Positions 54,340 to 63,835 of a stretch of DNA of 64,000 bases are shown one piece after another. Source of the stretch: Synechococcus sp. JA-2-3B'a(2-13) (GTDB lineage: Bacteria; Cyanobacteriota; Cyanobacteriia; Thermostichales; Thermostichaceae); contig NC_007776.1 of assembly GCF_000013225.1 (NCBI RefSeq), positions 329,277-393,276 of the forward strand. Reading direction: 5' to 3'. The notes beneath the pieces were generated by a model that did not search any database, had not been told where the DNA came from, and saw only the letters and a list, made by a program, of their open reading frames with translations. The number at the start of each line of letters is the position of its first letter. Position 1 is the first letter of the stretch. The position numbers and the translations under genes were made by a program.

Positions 54340-54878
54340 AGGTGATGGTGGCCAACACCTGGCCGGGGATCCCAGGAGCTACGGCAGTGGCCGACGCTTG
54401 GCAGCAGGTGGTTCAACGCCCTTGGGGCCGGCTCAGTGTGGATCCCACCCCTTCGGAAGCTCAGCTCAAGGCTCTCTGGCAACAGATCTCCGAGTGGGCA
54501 GGAGAGAGAGATCCCCTACTGGTTTTGCCGGGCAGCGTTGCCGATCCCATAGGGCCAGGCCAAACTTGGGCGGATCTGGCCCATGCGTGGGGGTTGAGCT
54601 TGCTGCTGACGCTGCAGCGGGAGACCGCTCTGAGCCAAGCTGCTGCTTTTGCCGCCCTGTTACGCCAAGCCAGGGCCCGTGGTTTGGGATGGGTGCTGGT
54701 TGGATCCCTGACCGAAACTAGGGATCCCCAAGCCTTGGAAAAGCTGGATGCAACTTTGATCCCGCGCCTGGAAGCCCAAGTAGGAATGCCGGTGTTGGGG
54801 AGAATGGCTCTTGATGGGCAGATCCTTTGGGATCCAGATGCCCTGCTGCTCTGCAATGCTGCCCAACCAAGGAACTGA
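54336..54878 (+). CDS. BioD-like protein without P-loop
   Basis: About 180 residues from the ATG at 54336 (MKVMVANTWPGIPGATAVAD). The middle and C-terminal parts match dethiobiotin synthetase (LLVLPGSVADPIGPGQTWAD, LAHAWGLSLLLTLQRETALS, GLGWVLVGSLTETRDP, VGMPVLGRMALDG). The N-terminal nucleotide-binding P-loop (GTDTGVGKT in BioD) is absent, so ATP use as in BioD is unlikely. It could be a degenerate paralogue or a non-catalytic partner. It is coupled to the CRR6-like gene. Repeat copy C begins 36 bases downstream. Confidence 0.75.
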   Translation: MKVMVANTWPGIPGATAVADAWQQVVQRPWGRLSVDPTPSEAQLKALWQQISEWAGERDPLLVLPGSVADPIGPGQTWADLAHAWGLSLLLTLQRETALSQAAAFAALLRQARARGLGWVLVGSLTETRDPQALEKLDATLIPRLEAQVGMPVLGRMALDGQILWDPDALLLCNAAQPRN

Positions 54879-54913
54879 GCGCCACCCACTGATCCCTGCG
54901 GCTCGAACCGTTC

Positions 54914-55185
54914 CTGATACATTCACGCTGAACTCTCCTGAACATGGTTCAGGAAAGAAGCGATCGCATCCTGCCTATCTCTGAGCAGGAAGGCGGTATC
55001 CCGCAAAGCCCTGAGGAATACCCCCCGAGCGCTTTCCCCCTTCACTTCCCGGCAACCGTTGCGGTGGACTCAAGGATCAGGGGGAAACTTGGTCTACTAT
55101 ATCCCTCTCAATGACTTTTGCCAAACCGCCTAAAGCTCAGTAAATTCAGCAAAGTTCAGGGTTTTGGGGGTTAGAGGCATGCTCT
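54914..55185 (+). repeat. Structured repeat, diverged copy C (272 bp)
   Basis: It begins CTGATACATTCACGCTGAAC and ends GAGGCATGCTCT, like copies A and B. The 18-base box GGCGGTATCCCGCAAAGC is identical. The first hairpin is rebuilt with different bases (TCCTGAAC-ATG-GTTCAGGA instead of TGAACA-TCAC-TGTTCA). The second has the stem TCCTGC-N10-GCAGGA instead of the long AT-rich stem. The region after the box is largely different. The retained structure with changed bases suggests selection for RNA or DNA folding. Confidence 0.82.
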
Positions 55186-55233
55186 TCACTTGGAGGGTAG
55201 GCGAAACTTCATTCTTGTTGCTAGGGAAACCAC

Positions 55234-55263
55234 AAAAAAATCCCCCAGACCAAGCTGGGGGAT
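55234..55263 (-). terminator. Rho-independent terminator of psbA
   Basis: On the minus strand ATCCCCCAGC, loop TTG, GTCTGGGGGA, then TTTTTTT: a strong stem of about 8 bp followed by seven T. It lies about 35 bases after the psbA stop codon. Confidence 0.92.
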
Positions 55264-55296
55264 CCACCAATGCTGTTGAAGCGTCAGGTCAGGCCA

Positions 55297-56400
<1,104 letters not shown>

Positions 56401-56403
56401 CTA

Positions 56404-56432
56404 AACTTAAAACATCCGTTAAGTTTCGTCAA
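56404..56432 (-). promoter_or_regulatory. psbA promoter
   Basis: On the minus strand TTGACG, 17 bases, TAAGTT, a sigma-70-type pair with ideal spacing. Transcription would start near 56397, leaving a leader of about 35 bases before the ATG at 56361. The -35 box is close to consensus; the -10 box is weaker. Confidence 0.7.
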
Positions 56433-56468
56433 CTACCTGCCTCAAAAATGAGGAGGGGATCCCTTTCT

Positions 56469-59012
56469 CTATCGGCTGCCCCTCGGCAGAAAGAGGGCTT
56501 CTAAGGCCTGGCCGAGAGTCGGTTCCATCACCACCCGGTCTTCGTAGGCAGCGATCACCCGGGTGAGCTGAGGCAAGCGGCCCTGTTCTGCTTCGATGTA
56601 AAGGGGCTGAACATAGAGCAAAGAAGTCTCGATAGGAATGACCAGCAGCGTGCCCAGGTTCACCCGCGACCCATGCTGGTTCCAGAGGGAAATTTGCTCG
56701 GAGATTAAGGGATCCTGATTGACCCGTGCTTCCACCTGTTCCGGGCCATAGATGAGCCGTTGCTTGGAAAACTCGTACACCAGGAGCTTGCCGTAGTTTT
56801 CCCCGTCGCAGCGGGCCGCTATCCAAGCCACCATGTTCTGCTTGTTAACAGGGGCATAGGGGGAGAGGAGGACGAACTCAGGAGTGTGGTTTGCAACCCC
56901 TTGGGGATCCCTCGGCAAGGTGAGAATGAGATACTGCGGCTGCATGGGAATGCGCCGTCGATTGCGGAACTGGCCGGGGATCTGCCATTGATCCTCGCGG
57001 TTGTAGAAGAGGCGGGGATCCGTCATGTGGTAGGTGGCAAACTGCTGCGCTTGCAGGCGGAAGAGGTCTTGGGGATAGCGGATGTGTTGCCGCAGCGGCT
57101 CCGGCATTGCCTCCAGAGGCTTGAAGAGGGTGGGGTAGATGCGGGCGTAGGCTTGGATGAGGGGATCCCGAGGGTCGGCAATGTACCAATCGATGCTGCC
57201 GTTGTAGGCGTCCATCACCGCCTTGACCGAGTTGCGGATGTAGTTGAAGGGAAAGCCGGGCAGGTGCTCCGAGTAGGGGTAGCGGCTGCTGGTGGTATAG
57301 GCATCGAAAAACCAGTAGAGCTTGCCGCCTTGAATGACCAGGTAGGGATCCCGGTCGTAGAGCAAAAAGGGCATCACCCGACGGATGCGCTCGCGGATTT
57401 GGCGGCGATAGAGAAAGCGGGTGGCAGAAGATAGCTCGCGGCTGAGAAGGATGCGCAGATCGCCAAAATGCCAGGCGTAGAGAAACCGCTGCCAGAGGTG
57501 GGGAATGGGCACGCCACCGCTGCCCCGGTAGCTGCTGTACACATAGCGCTCTGCTGCAGGGTAGTCCAACTCCCGCGCCTCAGCGCCCACGAAAACATCG
57601 GTGGTGGTCAGCTCGCCATAGTAGAGGGCCGGCTGCTCCACCCGCAAGACGGAGGCCACCTCAGGGTAGCGGGGAGAAACCCGCGGCGGGATATCCGATA
57701 GGAAAAAATCCGGCAGGCCTTCAGGGGTCACCACATTCACCGGGCTGAGGGTGAGGCCATAGCCGTGGGTGTAGAAAAACCGCCGGTTAACCCAGGTTTG
57801 GGCGGCGGGGGGTACCTGGGCAAAGTCCAGCTCGCGGGCGGCATGCATAACTTGGCGCAATTCTCCCCCAATGCGGTAGCGATCCACATTCACATAGGGA
57901 AATTGGTAGTAGGGGCGGATTTCTTGCAGTTGGCGGTAGGTGGCCAATAGGGGATCCGCATCCCAGAGGCGCACGTTGCTCAGGGTGGATTGATTCTGCT
58001 GCAGGATCTCCCAGGTGAGGGCTCCCCCTTCCGGGAAGGGTTGGACTTCGACATCGGCCAGGCCAAAGCCAGCACGGGTAAAACGGATGTTGTCCTCGAT
58101 GTAGGGGCGCTCCAGCTCCAGCTCGTTGGGGGTGACCAAGAAAGTTTGCACCAGTTGGGGATAAAGTTGGGTGGTTAGCAGCCCAAACCCCAGGTAGGCC
58201 CCCCAGAGGATGGCCGGCGCCAGGAGAGAGCTGGCCCAGGAAGGGCACCAGGACTTGAGGAAAGGAAGGTTGAGGCGGATCCCCTGGCGAGCCAAAGCCC
58301 AGAATCCCACCGCCGTCAGGCCTGCCACCCCGCTCATCAAGGTCGTGGCCGGCAAGGTTGCATGCACATCGGCAAAACCGGCCCCAAACACAACGCCGCG
58401 GGTGGAATAGAGCAGCTCGTAGCGCTCCAGCCAATGGCCCCAGGCGCGAATGAGAAACAGGGATCCCCCCAGGATCAGCAAGTGCCGCTGGGCATAGAGA
58501 GAAAGGGCCAAGGTCAGCCGTTGCTCGGAAAGCCCCAGCTCTACCAAGTAGATGAGGACAACGGCAATCAAGGTGAGCAGCACCAGGTTGAAGCACCAAT
58601 GCTGCAGCGTCTCCCAGAAAGGCAGGCTGAAGAGAAAAAAGCCGAGATCGCGGTTGAAAATGGGATCCGACTCCCCGACGGGCCCCTGGTTCAGCCAGAG
58701 CAACAGCGTGAACCAGTGATTGGAAAGAGACCCAGCAAAGAAAACACTCAAACCTGTGGCAATCGCCCAGGCCCCAGCCAAGGTTGCCCCCCGCCAGCAG
58801 GAGCAGATGTTGGATCCCGTCACCGCCAGGGCAAAGAGGAAAGCGCCCAGGCCCAGCCCCCAGCGGGCAATTACCCGCGTCCACAGTACCGGCAGAGCAT
58901 GCAGCTCGGCAAACCAAGCCAGATCTACGTAGAAAGCCGCCAAGCCCGTGATGGCCAGGATCCCCAGCCCCACCCCCAGCAGCAGAAACAATCCTCGCCG
59001 CAACCTCTGCAT
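56469..59012 (-). CDS. UPF0182 family large membrane protein
   Basis: An 847-residue member of the COG1615/UPF0182 family. The first ~300 residues contain about seven membrane segments (LFLLLGVGLGILAITGLAAF to SSLLAPAILWGAYLGFGLLT). A soluble domain follows (ELERPYIEDNIRFTRAGFGL, SYRGSGGVPIPHLWQRFLYA, YWFFDAYTTSSRYPYSEHLP, LLSPYAPVNKQNMVAWIAAR). No enzymatic role is known. Start codon ATG 59012, four bases after the DUF512 gene stop, implies translational coupling. It is followed by psbA. Confidence 0.92.
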   Translation of the reverse strand: MQRLRRGLFLLLGVGLGILAITGLAAFYVDLAWFAELHALPVLWTRVIARWGLGLGAFLFALAVTGSNICSCWRGATLAGAWAIATGLSVFFAGSLSNHWFTLLLWLNQGPVGESDPIFNRDLGFFLFSLPFWETLQHWCFNLVLLTLIAVVLIYLVELGLSEQRLTLALSLYAQRHLLILGGSLFLIRAWGHWLERYELLYSTRGVVFGAGFADVHATLPATTLMSGVAGLTAVGFWALARQGIRLNLPFLKSWCPSWASSLLAPAILWGAYLGFGLLTTQLYPQLVQTFLVTPNELELERPYIEDNIRFTRAGFGLADVEVQPFPEGGALTWEILQQNQSTLSNVRLWDADPLLATYRQLQEIRPYYQFPYVNVDRYRIGGELRQVMHAARELDFAQVPPAAQTWVNRRFFYTHGYGLTLSPVNVVTPEGLPDFFLSDIPPRVSPRYPEVASVLRVEQPALYYGELTTTDVFVGAEARELDYPAAERYVYSSYRGSGGVPIPHLWQRFLYAWHFGDLRILLSRELSSATRFLYRRQIRERIRRVMPFLLYDRDPYLVIQGGKLYWFFDAYTTSSRYPYSEHLPGFPFNYIRNSVKAVMDAYNGSIDWYIADPRDPLIQAYARIYPTLFKPLEAMPEPLRQHIRYPQDLFRLQAQQFATYHMTDPRLFYNREDQWQIPGQFRNRRRIPMQPQYLILTLPRDPQGVANHTPEFVLLSPYAPVNKQNMVAWIAARCDGENYGKLLVYEFSKQRLIYGPEQVEARVNQDPLISEQISLWNQHGSRVNLGTLLVIPIETSLLYVQPLYIEAEQGRLPQLTRVIAAYEDRVVMEPTLGQALEALFLPRGSR

Positions 59013-59016
59013 CGCC

Positions 59017-60459
59017 TCAGGATCCTCGGCTCAAAGCTGTTCTTGGTCGCGTCAGCGGTGCAGTTTCCCTTCGCCCGAGCGTTGCGGAACAACACAGGGT
59101 GCCGTAGGCATAGCCCTGTTCTAGCTGTTGCACCGCCTGCACCAAGCCTGCCGGCCCGCCGTCCACCCGCACCACCGGGATCCCCACCTGGGCCTGCACC
59201 TCTTGCCAGGTCAGATCGTCCAAAAAGCGCTCCCCGTCCTTGAGGGCGATCTGGGGTAGCAATAGCCCATCATAGTCCGCCAAGTTTTCCACAGACTTCA
59301 GGGCATCCAAGATATCCTGCCCCGTCAGCAGCCCGGTTACCGTCAGGGTTTGTCCCCAAAATTGGCTGGCAATAGGCAAAAGATCCAACTGCAGCCCGCG
59401 GATGCGGTTCATCTGCTCCACCACAGGCTGGAAGGCTTGCTCTACGGCATTGCCCACCACCCACAGAACCTTGAGGGGAGAAGGGAGCTCAGGCGGCAGT
59501 TTGAGCTGCTCGAACTGGCTGAGGAAAAGCCGCAGGGAGCCTACCCCGTTCCCCAGCTGCGGGTAATCTTCATAGTGCTCTGCCGGTGGCAGTTCCCGCC
59601 CGGCCAGCAGATACCACTCATCGGCCAGCCAGGCAAAGGTGGATCCCAATGTTTGCCGAAACCCGACCTGCAAAGTTTCCACCTGCCGGATCACTTCTCG
59701 GGCCTTGGCCGCATCGACAGGAACCAGCTCATCACCAGGGGGGCGAAAGCGCGTCAACCCCACCGGCACCACTGCTGCCGAGAGGACGGTGGGGATCCCG
59801 TCTACGGGCCGGCGAAAGGCGGCCAAATCGAGGAGTGTGCGGGTGAGGTGATCCCCATCGTTCCAGCCTGGGCAGACCACCACCTGTGCGTGCAGTTGCA
59901 AGCGATGCTGGCGAAACCAGGCCAACTGCTCCAAAATCAGGCCAGCCCGCGGGTTTTTGAGCAAGCGGCTGCGCAGCTCCGGGTCGGTAGCATGCACTGA
60001 CACGTAGAGGGGAGAAAGGCGCAGGCGAGCGATGCGCTCCCATTCGGCAGCAGGCAAGTTGGTGAGGGTGAGGTAGCTGCCGTAGAGAAAGCTGAGGCGG
60101 TAGTCGTCGTCCTTGAGGTGCAGCGTTGCCCGCATTTCCGGAGGTTGTTGGTCGATGAAGCAAAAGGGACAAGCGTTGGCGCATTGGATCAGGCCATCGA
60201 ACAGGGCCGTTTCAAACTCCAGCCCCAGATCCTCGTCGATCCCCTTCTCCAGCTCAACTGTGCGCGGGATCCCTTGGCTATTCAAGATCTCCAGGCTTAC
60301 ACACTCCTCAGCGATCAGGAAGCGGTAGTCGATGAGATCGCGGGGGCGTTCGCCGTTGATGCTGACCAGGGCCTCTCCAGGTTGGATGCCCACTTCTGCT
60401 GCCAGGGATCCCGGCAAAACAGCGCTGATACGGGCGGGCTTGAGACTAGCACGAGACAT
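59017..60459 (-). CDS. DUF512 Fe-S protein, PDZ plus radical-SAM-like (TIGR03279)
   Basis: A 480-residue protein. It has an N-terminal PDZ-like domain (about 8-70: ISAVLPGSLAAEVGIQPGEA). A Fe-S motif C93-x3-C97-x2-C100 (LIQCANACPFCFIDQQP) has the radical-SAM spacing. DUF512 segments with RLSPLYVSVHATDPELRSRL and YEDYPQLGNGVGSLRLFLSQ follow. Cyanobacterial members are named as putative Fe-S oxidoreductases. The last ~20 residues (RRETAPLTRPRTALSRGS) are encoded by two inverted dispersed GC-rich repeats, so the end of the protein is repeat-derived. The gene is coupled to UPF0182. Confidence 0.9.
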   Translation of the reverse strand: MSRASLKPARISAVLPGSLAAEVGIQPGEALVSINGERPRDLIDYRFLIAEECVSLEILNSQGIPRTVELEKGIDEDLGLEFETALFDGLIQCANACPFCFIDQQPPEMRATLHLKDDDYRLSFLYGSYLTLTNLPAAEWERIARLRLSPLYVSVHATDPELRSRLLKNPRAGLILEQLAWFRQHRLQLHAQVVVCPGWNDGDHLTRTLLDLAAFRRPVDGIPTVLSAAVVPVGLTRFRPPGDELVPVDAAKAREVIRQVETLQVGFRQTLGSTFAWLADEWYLLAGRELPPAEHYEDYPQLGNGVGSLRLFLSQFEQLKLPPELPSPLKVLWVVGNAVEQAFQPVVEQMNRIRGLQLDLLPIASQFWGQTLTVTGLLTGQDILDALKSVENLADYDGLLLPQIALKDGERFLDDLTWQEVQAQVGIPVVRVDGGPAGLVQAVQQLEQGYAYGTLCCSATLGRRETAPLTRPRTALSRGS

Positions 60460-60518
60460 AGCTAACTCATCCTCAACTGATGTGCCATTTGCCCCAGCAG
60501 GACGAAGTTCTGGGTCGG

Positions 60519-60543
60519 GACAGCGTTGCGGAGCAATAACGAG
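60519..60543 (+). repeat. Short dispersed GC-rich repeat, intergenic copy
   Basis: GACAGCGTTGCGGAGCAATA then ACGAG. It lies between the DUF512 start (60459) and the DUF2103 gene. A sister copy is inside mobA at 61171-61196. Confidence 0.75.
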
Positions 60544-60567
60544 GCTCGGTTGACTACAAACAGTTGA

Positions 60568-60852
60568 CTACAAACAGCGGAGAATAGCCGCCTCTAGCTC
60601 GGTTTGGCTGAGATCCGTTACCACAAACACCTCTTGCACGCTGCTTCCCTTGCGGGCCACCAGCTTGTACCCGCCCCGGATCGGCACCGAAACCCGCAAC
60701 TGCAACTGGGGGATCCGCCCACGGCTGCAGGACAGAGCGCCCGGCGTCACGGTTTTAATGCCCGCCTGCCGGGTCAGGCGTTCCAAAACAGGGATCAACC
60801 CTGAGATATGGGTAGAGTGGTTCCAAACCAGACGACCAGAGGGCTCAGACAT
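60568..60852 (-). CDS. DUF2103 predicted metal-binding protein
   Basis: About 94 residues from ATG 60852 (MSEPSGRLVWNHSTHISGLI, PVLERLTRQAGIKTVTPGAL). It matches DUF2103, with the characteristic NHSTHI-GLIPVLERL block and the C-terminal YKLVARKGSSVQEVFVVTDL. The family was predicted to bind metal; the function is unknown. It is divergent from mobA. Confidence 0.85.
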   Translation of the reverse strand: MSEPSGRLVWNHSTHISGLIPVLERLTRQAGIKTVTPGALSCSRGRIPQLQLRVSVPIRGGYKLVARKGSSVQEVFVVTDLSQTELEAAILRCL

Positions 60853-60917
60853 AGCGGCCAAAGTGAGGAGAGGATGGGATCCCTATCCTATTCCTCCACA
60901 AATACCTGCTGCTCGTT

Positions 60918-61607
60918 GTGGAAAACTGGATGTCCAAAATGCCTGAAGATTCCCCGCCTGCGGTCGTGGCTCTGATCTTGGCCGGGGGCAACAGCCGCCG
61001 CATGGGATCCGACAAAGCCCTGGTGCTTTGGGATGGGATCCCCCTGCTGCGACGGGTGGCTCAGGTGGCAGCAGCCTGCGCCGACGCGGTTTACATCCTC
61101 ACCCCCTGGCCGGAGCGCTATGCGCCGGTGGTGGATCCCGGTTGGCACCTCTGGCGGGAAAACGTTCACAGCCGCGACAGCGTTGCAGAGCAACACCGAG
61201 GCCCGCTGCTGGCCTTTCAAGAGGGGATCCGGCGGCTACAAACCTTGGCTGCTCCCCCGGAGTGGATCCTGCTGCTGGCCTGCGATCTGCCCTGCTTGCA
61301 GGAGCAGGTTCTTGGGGATTGGCGACAGCGCCTTGCCACCCTGCCCCCTCAGACGGTGGCCGCCCTGCCCAAAAGTCAGCGGGGCTGGGAGCCCCTGTGT
61401 GGCTTCTATCGCCTGGCGCAGCTAGGTTCTCTGGAGAGTTTCTTGCAGGCAGGAGGAAGATCCTTTCAGGGCTGGTTGTCCCAGGTGCCAACAGCCATCC
61501 TGCCCCTGACCGTTCCCGACAGCGGGACGGAGTCCCTTGAGAGGATGCTCACCAATTGCAACACCCCTGCAGATCTGCAGCTGGGGGGAAACCTGGGTAG
61601 GGGGTGA
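60918..61607 (+). CDS. mobA: Molybdenum cofactor guanylyltransferase
   Basis: A 229-residue MobA that joins GMP to molybdopterin. The nucleotide-binding motif is VALILAGGNSRRMGSDKALV. The second part has WILLLACDLPCLQEQVLGDW and WEPLCGFYRLAQLGSLESFL. The frame opens with GTG 60918; the in-frame ATG at 60930 (MSKMPEDSPPAVVAL) is also possible. Two dispersed GC-rich repeats lie in frame (61171-61196 as RDSVAEQ; 61513-61538 as DSGTES). Its end overlaps the next gene by a few bases. It is functionally linked to xdhC. Confidence 0.93.
   Translation: MENWMSKMPEDSPPAVVALILAGGNSRRMGSDKALVLWDGIPLLRRVAQVAAACADAVYILTPWPERYAPVVDPGWHLWRENVHSRDSVAEQHRGPLLAFQEGIRRLQTLAAPPEWILLLACDLPCLQEQVLGDWRQRLATLPPQTVAALPKSQRGWEPLCGFYRLAQLGSLESFLQAGGRSFQGWLSQVPTAILPLTVPDSGTESLERMLTNCNTPADLQLGGNLGRG
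61171..61196 (+). repeat. Short dispersed GC-rich repeat, mobA copy
   Basis: GCCGCGACAGCGTTGCAGAG then CAACAC. It is read in frame as RDSVAEQH within a surface loop of MobA. A second, differently ended copy (GACAGCGGGACGGAGTCC) is at 61513-61538. Confidence 0.75.
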
Positions 61608-61639
61608 TCCCTGGGATCGGCAAAGGGAGGGATCCCCTC

Positions 61640-63781
61640 ATGTCACAATGGGTAAAGATTTGCTCGGTTTCTTATCTCGGCGCCGTGCTTACTTCCCTTT
61701 ACTACCGCGAGATCCCTTGCCCCGATAGTGCTCAAGTGCTGCGCTGGCTACAGGAGTGTATCCCCCTGCCCCAAGGCAGCCAGAAGGTTCTTACCCCCAC
61801 GGGCCTGCGCCTACAGGGATCCGGCGCTGAGCTGGCCCTTTTCTTGTGGTCGGGGCTGAACACTACCTATCTCAAGGTGTTCCAGTGGTCGGAACAGCCC
61901 TTCCCCCGCCAAGCTCGCTGGCTGGGAGAGCTGGAACAGGCCATCCAAAGCCAATTTCCCCACCGCTACCCGCAGTTGCCCCAGATCGACCTGAACCGGG
62001 GATCCATCTTCGATCAGCTTGAGCCTTTCTACCCGCAAACGGTGAAGTATTTTCGGCGGATCCCCAATGGAGAATTTGACCTGCAGCGGGTGTACTGGTG
62101 GGAAAAGCGCTGGCGGGAAGAAGTGCAACATTGCCACGCAGCCCACCGCCCTGCTCAGCCGGTCTTGTTTCGCCAGCCTGGCCCTGAGCCGGCCCCGGTG
62201 GAGTGGGATCTGGCCATCGTGGGAGGAGCGCTGGGAGCCATCTATGGAGCGGCCATGGCTCGCTTGGGCTACCGCGTGGCCTTGGTGGAGCGACTCCCTT
62301 TTGGCCGCATGAACCGCGAGTGGAACATCTCCCGGCGGGAGCTGCAAACCCTGGTGGATTTGGGCCTTTTGAGCGCCGAGCAGATGGAGAGCTTGATCCT
62401 GCGGGAATACACGGATGGGTTCAACAAGTTTTTTGACGGCAATAGCCCGGTTCGCGCTCCCGTTTTGCACACGCCGACGGTACTCAATCTGGCCATTGAC
62501 GCGGAAAAGCTATTGCAGCTCTGTGGCCAAATTCTCACTTCCTGCGGGGGAGCTATCTACGAGCGCACCGAGTTTCAGCGGGCCTATGTTGGCGAACAAG
62601 GCGTCACGCTGGTTTTGAAGGATTTGCCCACCGGCGAGGAGTTTCGGCTGGGATCCCGCCTTGTGGTGGATGCTATGGGAACAGTCTCTCCCATTGCCCA
62701 GCAGCTTTACCGCCATCGGGCTTTTGATAGCGTCTGCCCCACGGTGGGGGCTACCATTGCGGGGGGGTTTGAGCCAGGGGTATGGGATCCCCAGTTTGGG
62801 GACATTCTGGCCAGCCACGGGGACATCAGCCGCGGTCGGCAACTCATTTGGGAGCTGTTCCCCGGCCCAGGCGAAGATCTTACCTTTTATCTGTTCCACT
62901 ACCACCAGGTGCATCCGGAAAACCCCGGATCCCTGCTGGAACTGTACGAAGATTTTTTCACCATTCTGCCGGAATACCGCCGCTGCGACCCGGAGCGCCT
63001 GCAGTGGAAAAAAGCGACCTTCGGCTATATCCCCGGACGATTTGGCCAGCCCCGGCACCCTGTTCGCGGCAGCGGGGCGGAGTCTTCGGAACCCTTTGAC
63101 CGGATACTGCTCATAGGGGATGCGGCGGCTATGCAATCGCCCCTTAGCTTTACCGGCTTTGGATCCCTGGTGCGCAACTGCCCCCGCCTGTGCGATCTGC
63201 TGGATACGGCGCTGCGCCACGACCTGCTCAGGGCTGCAGACTTAGCCCAGATCCGGGCCTACCAGGGCAACTCCGCCGTCACCTGGCTCTTCTCGCGGGG
63301 GATGATGGTGCCCACCGGCAAGGTGCTGCCCCCCGAGCGCATCAATGCCACTCTCAACAGCTTTTTCGGCATTCTCGCCACCGAGCCGCCGGAGGTGGTG
63401 GACGATTTCATCAAAGACCGGGCTGGCTGGCTGGCCTTTAACCGCATGGCCATCAAAGCTGCCCTGCAAAACCCACGGCTGCTGCTGTGGATCTGGGAGG
63501 CCGTAGGGGCCAAAGGCTTTGCCCAGTGGCTACCCACCTACCTCAGCTATACCGGCCTGGCCTTGACCTCTGCTTTGCTCAGGGGCTGGCTTCCAAATCT
63601 GCTGCGTCGCCTGCAGCCCTGGCTAGAAGCGCGTTACCCCCGCCTGTGGCTGCGCTGCCTGCAGTGGAGCTACACCCTCACCTATGGGGTAGGGCAGCCG
63701 CGCATCCAGTTTCAACTCCCCCCCACTCAAGAAAAGACCCAAGACGCAATACCGACTTGGGTAGGATCCCTGCAGCAGTGA
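61640..63781 (+). CDS. Flavoprotein, candidate CruA/CruP-type lycopene cyclase
   Basis: About 713 residues from ATG 61640 (MSQWVKICSVSYLGAVLTSL); the frame is open from 61604. The N-terminal ~190 residues are a separate domain. The FAD-binding motif is WDLAIVGGALGAIYGAAMAR (about 199). Later blocks (AAMQSPLSFTGFGSLVRNCP, AVTWLFSRGMMVPTGKVLPP) and the C-terminal membrane-associated part fit the cyanobacterial CruA/CruP family, which cyclises lycopene ends in carotenoid synthesis. No heterologous CrtL-type cyclase is seen in this window. A dispersed repeat (63062-63086, RGSGAES) lies in frame. Product specificity is not inferred. Confidence 0.78.
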   Translation: MSQWVKICSVSYLGAVLTSLYYREIPCPDSAQVLRWLQECIPLPQGSQKVLTPTGLRLQGSGAELALFLWSGLNTTYLKVFQWSEQPFPRQARWLGELEQAIQSQFPHRYPQLPQIDLNRGSIFDQLEPFYPQTVKYFRRIPNGEFDLQRVYWWEKRWREEVQHCHAAHRPAQPVLFRQPGPEPAPVEWDLAIVGGALGAIYGAAMARLGYRVALVERLPFGRMNREWNISRRELQTLVDLGLLSAEQMESLILREYTDGFNKFFDGNSPVRAPVLHTPTVLNLAIDAEKLLQLCGQILTSCGGAIYERTEFQRAYVGEQGVTLVLKDLPTGEEFRLGSRLVVDAMGTVSPIAQQLYRHRAFDSVCPTVGATIAGGFEPGVWDPQFGDILASHGDISRGRQLIWELFPGPGEDLTFYLFHYHQVHPENPGSLLELYEDFFTILPEYRRCDPERLQWKKATFGYIPGRFGQPRHPVRGSGAESSEPFDRILLIGDAAAMQSPLSFTGFGSLVRNCPRLCDLLDTALRHDLLRAADLAQIRAYQGNSAVTWLFSRGMMVPTGKVLPPERINATLNSFFGILATEPPEVVDDFIKDRAGWLAFNRMAIKAALQNPRLLLWIWEAVGAKGFAQWLPTYLSYTGLALTSALLRGWLPNLLRRLQPWLEARYPRLWLRCLQWSYTLTYGVGQPRIQFQLPPTQEKTQDAIPTWVGSLQQ
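63062..63086 (+). repeat. Short dispersed GC-rich repeat inside lycopene-cyclase candidate
   Basis: GTTCGCGGCAGCGGGGCGGA then GTCTT. Read in frame as VRGSGAES, very similar to the RGSGPEAF units inside the second TnpB. Confidence 0.8.
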
Positions 63782-63835
63782 CATACTCCCGCACTCACGC
63801 TGATGCACAGAGGGCGGGGCTCCCCGGCGGTCTAG
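63779..63835 (+). repeat. Insertion-element end remnant, copy 2
   Basis: TGACATACTCCCGCACTCAC, GCTGATGCA and a GC-rich part ending CGGTCTAG. Copy 1 is at 32081-32141. The first three bases are the stop codon of the lycopene-cyclase candidate, so the element end has defined or replaced the gene's 3' end. The 165 bases after it contain another GC-rich repeat fragment and no gene. Confidence 0.7.

Larger units (their letters stand above)
54879..55296. other. 418-base intergenic region: repeat copy C and psbA terminator
   Basis: Between the BioD-like gene and the leftward psbA gene. It holds the diverged repeat copy C (54914-55185) and the psbA terminator (55234-55263). No other gene is seen. 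Confidence 0.8.
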
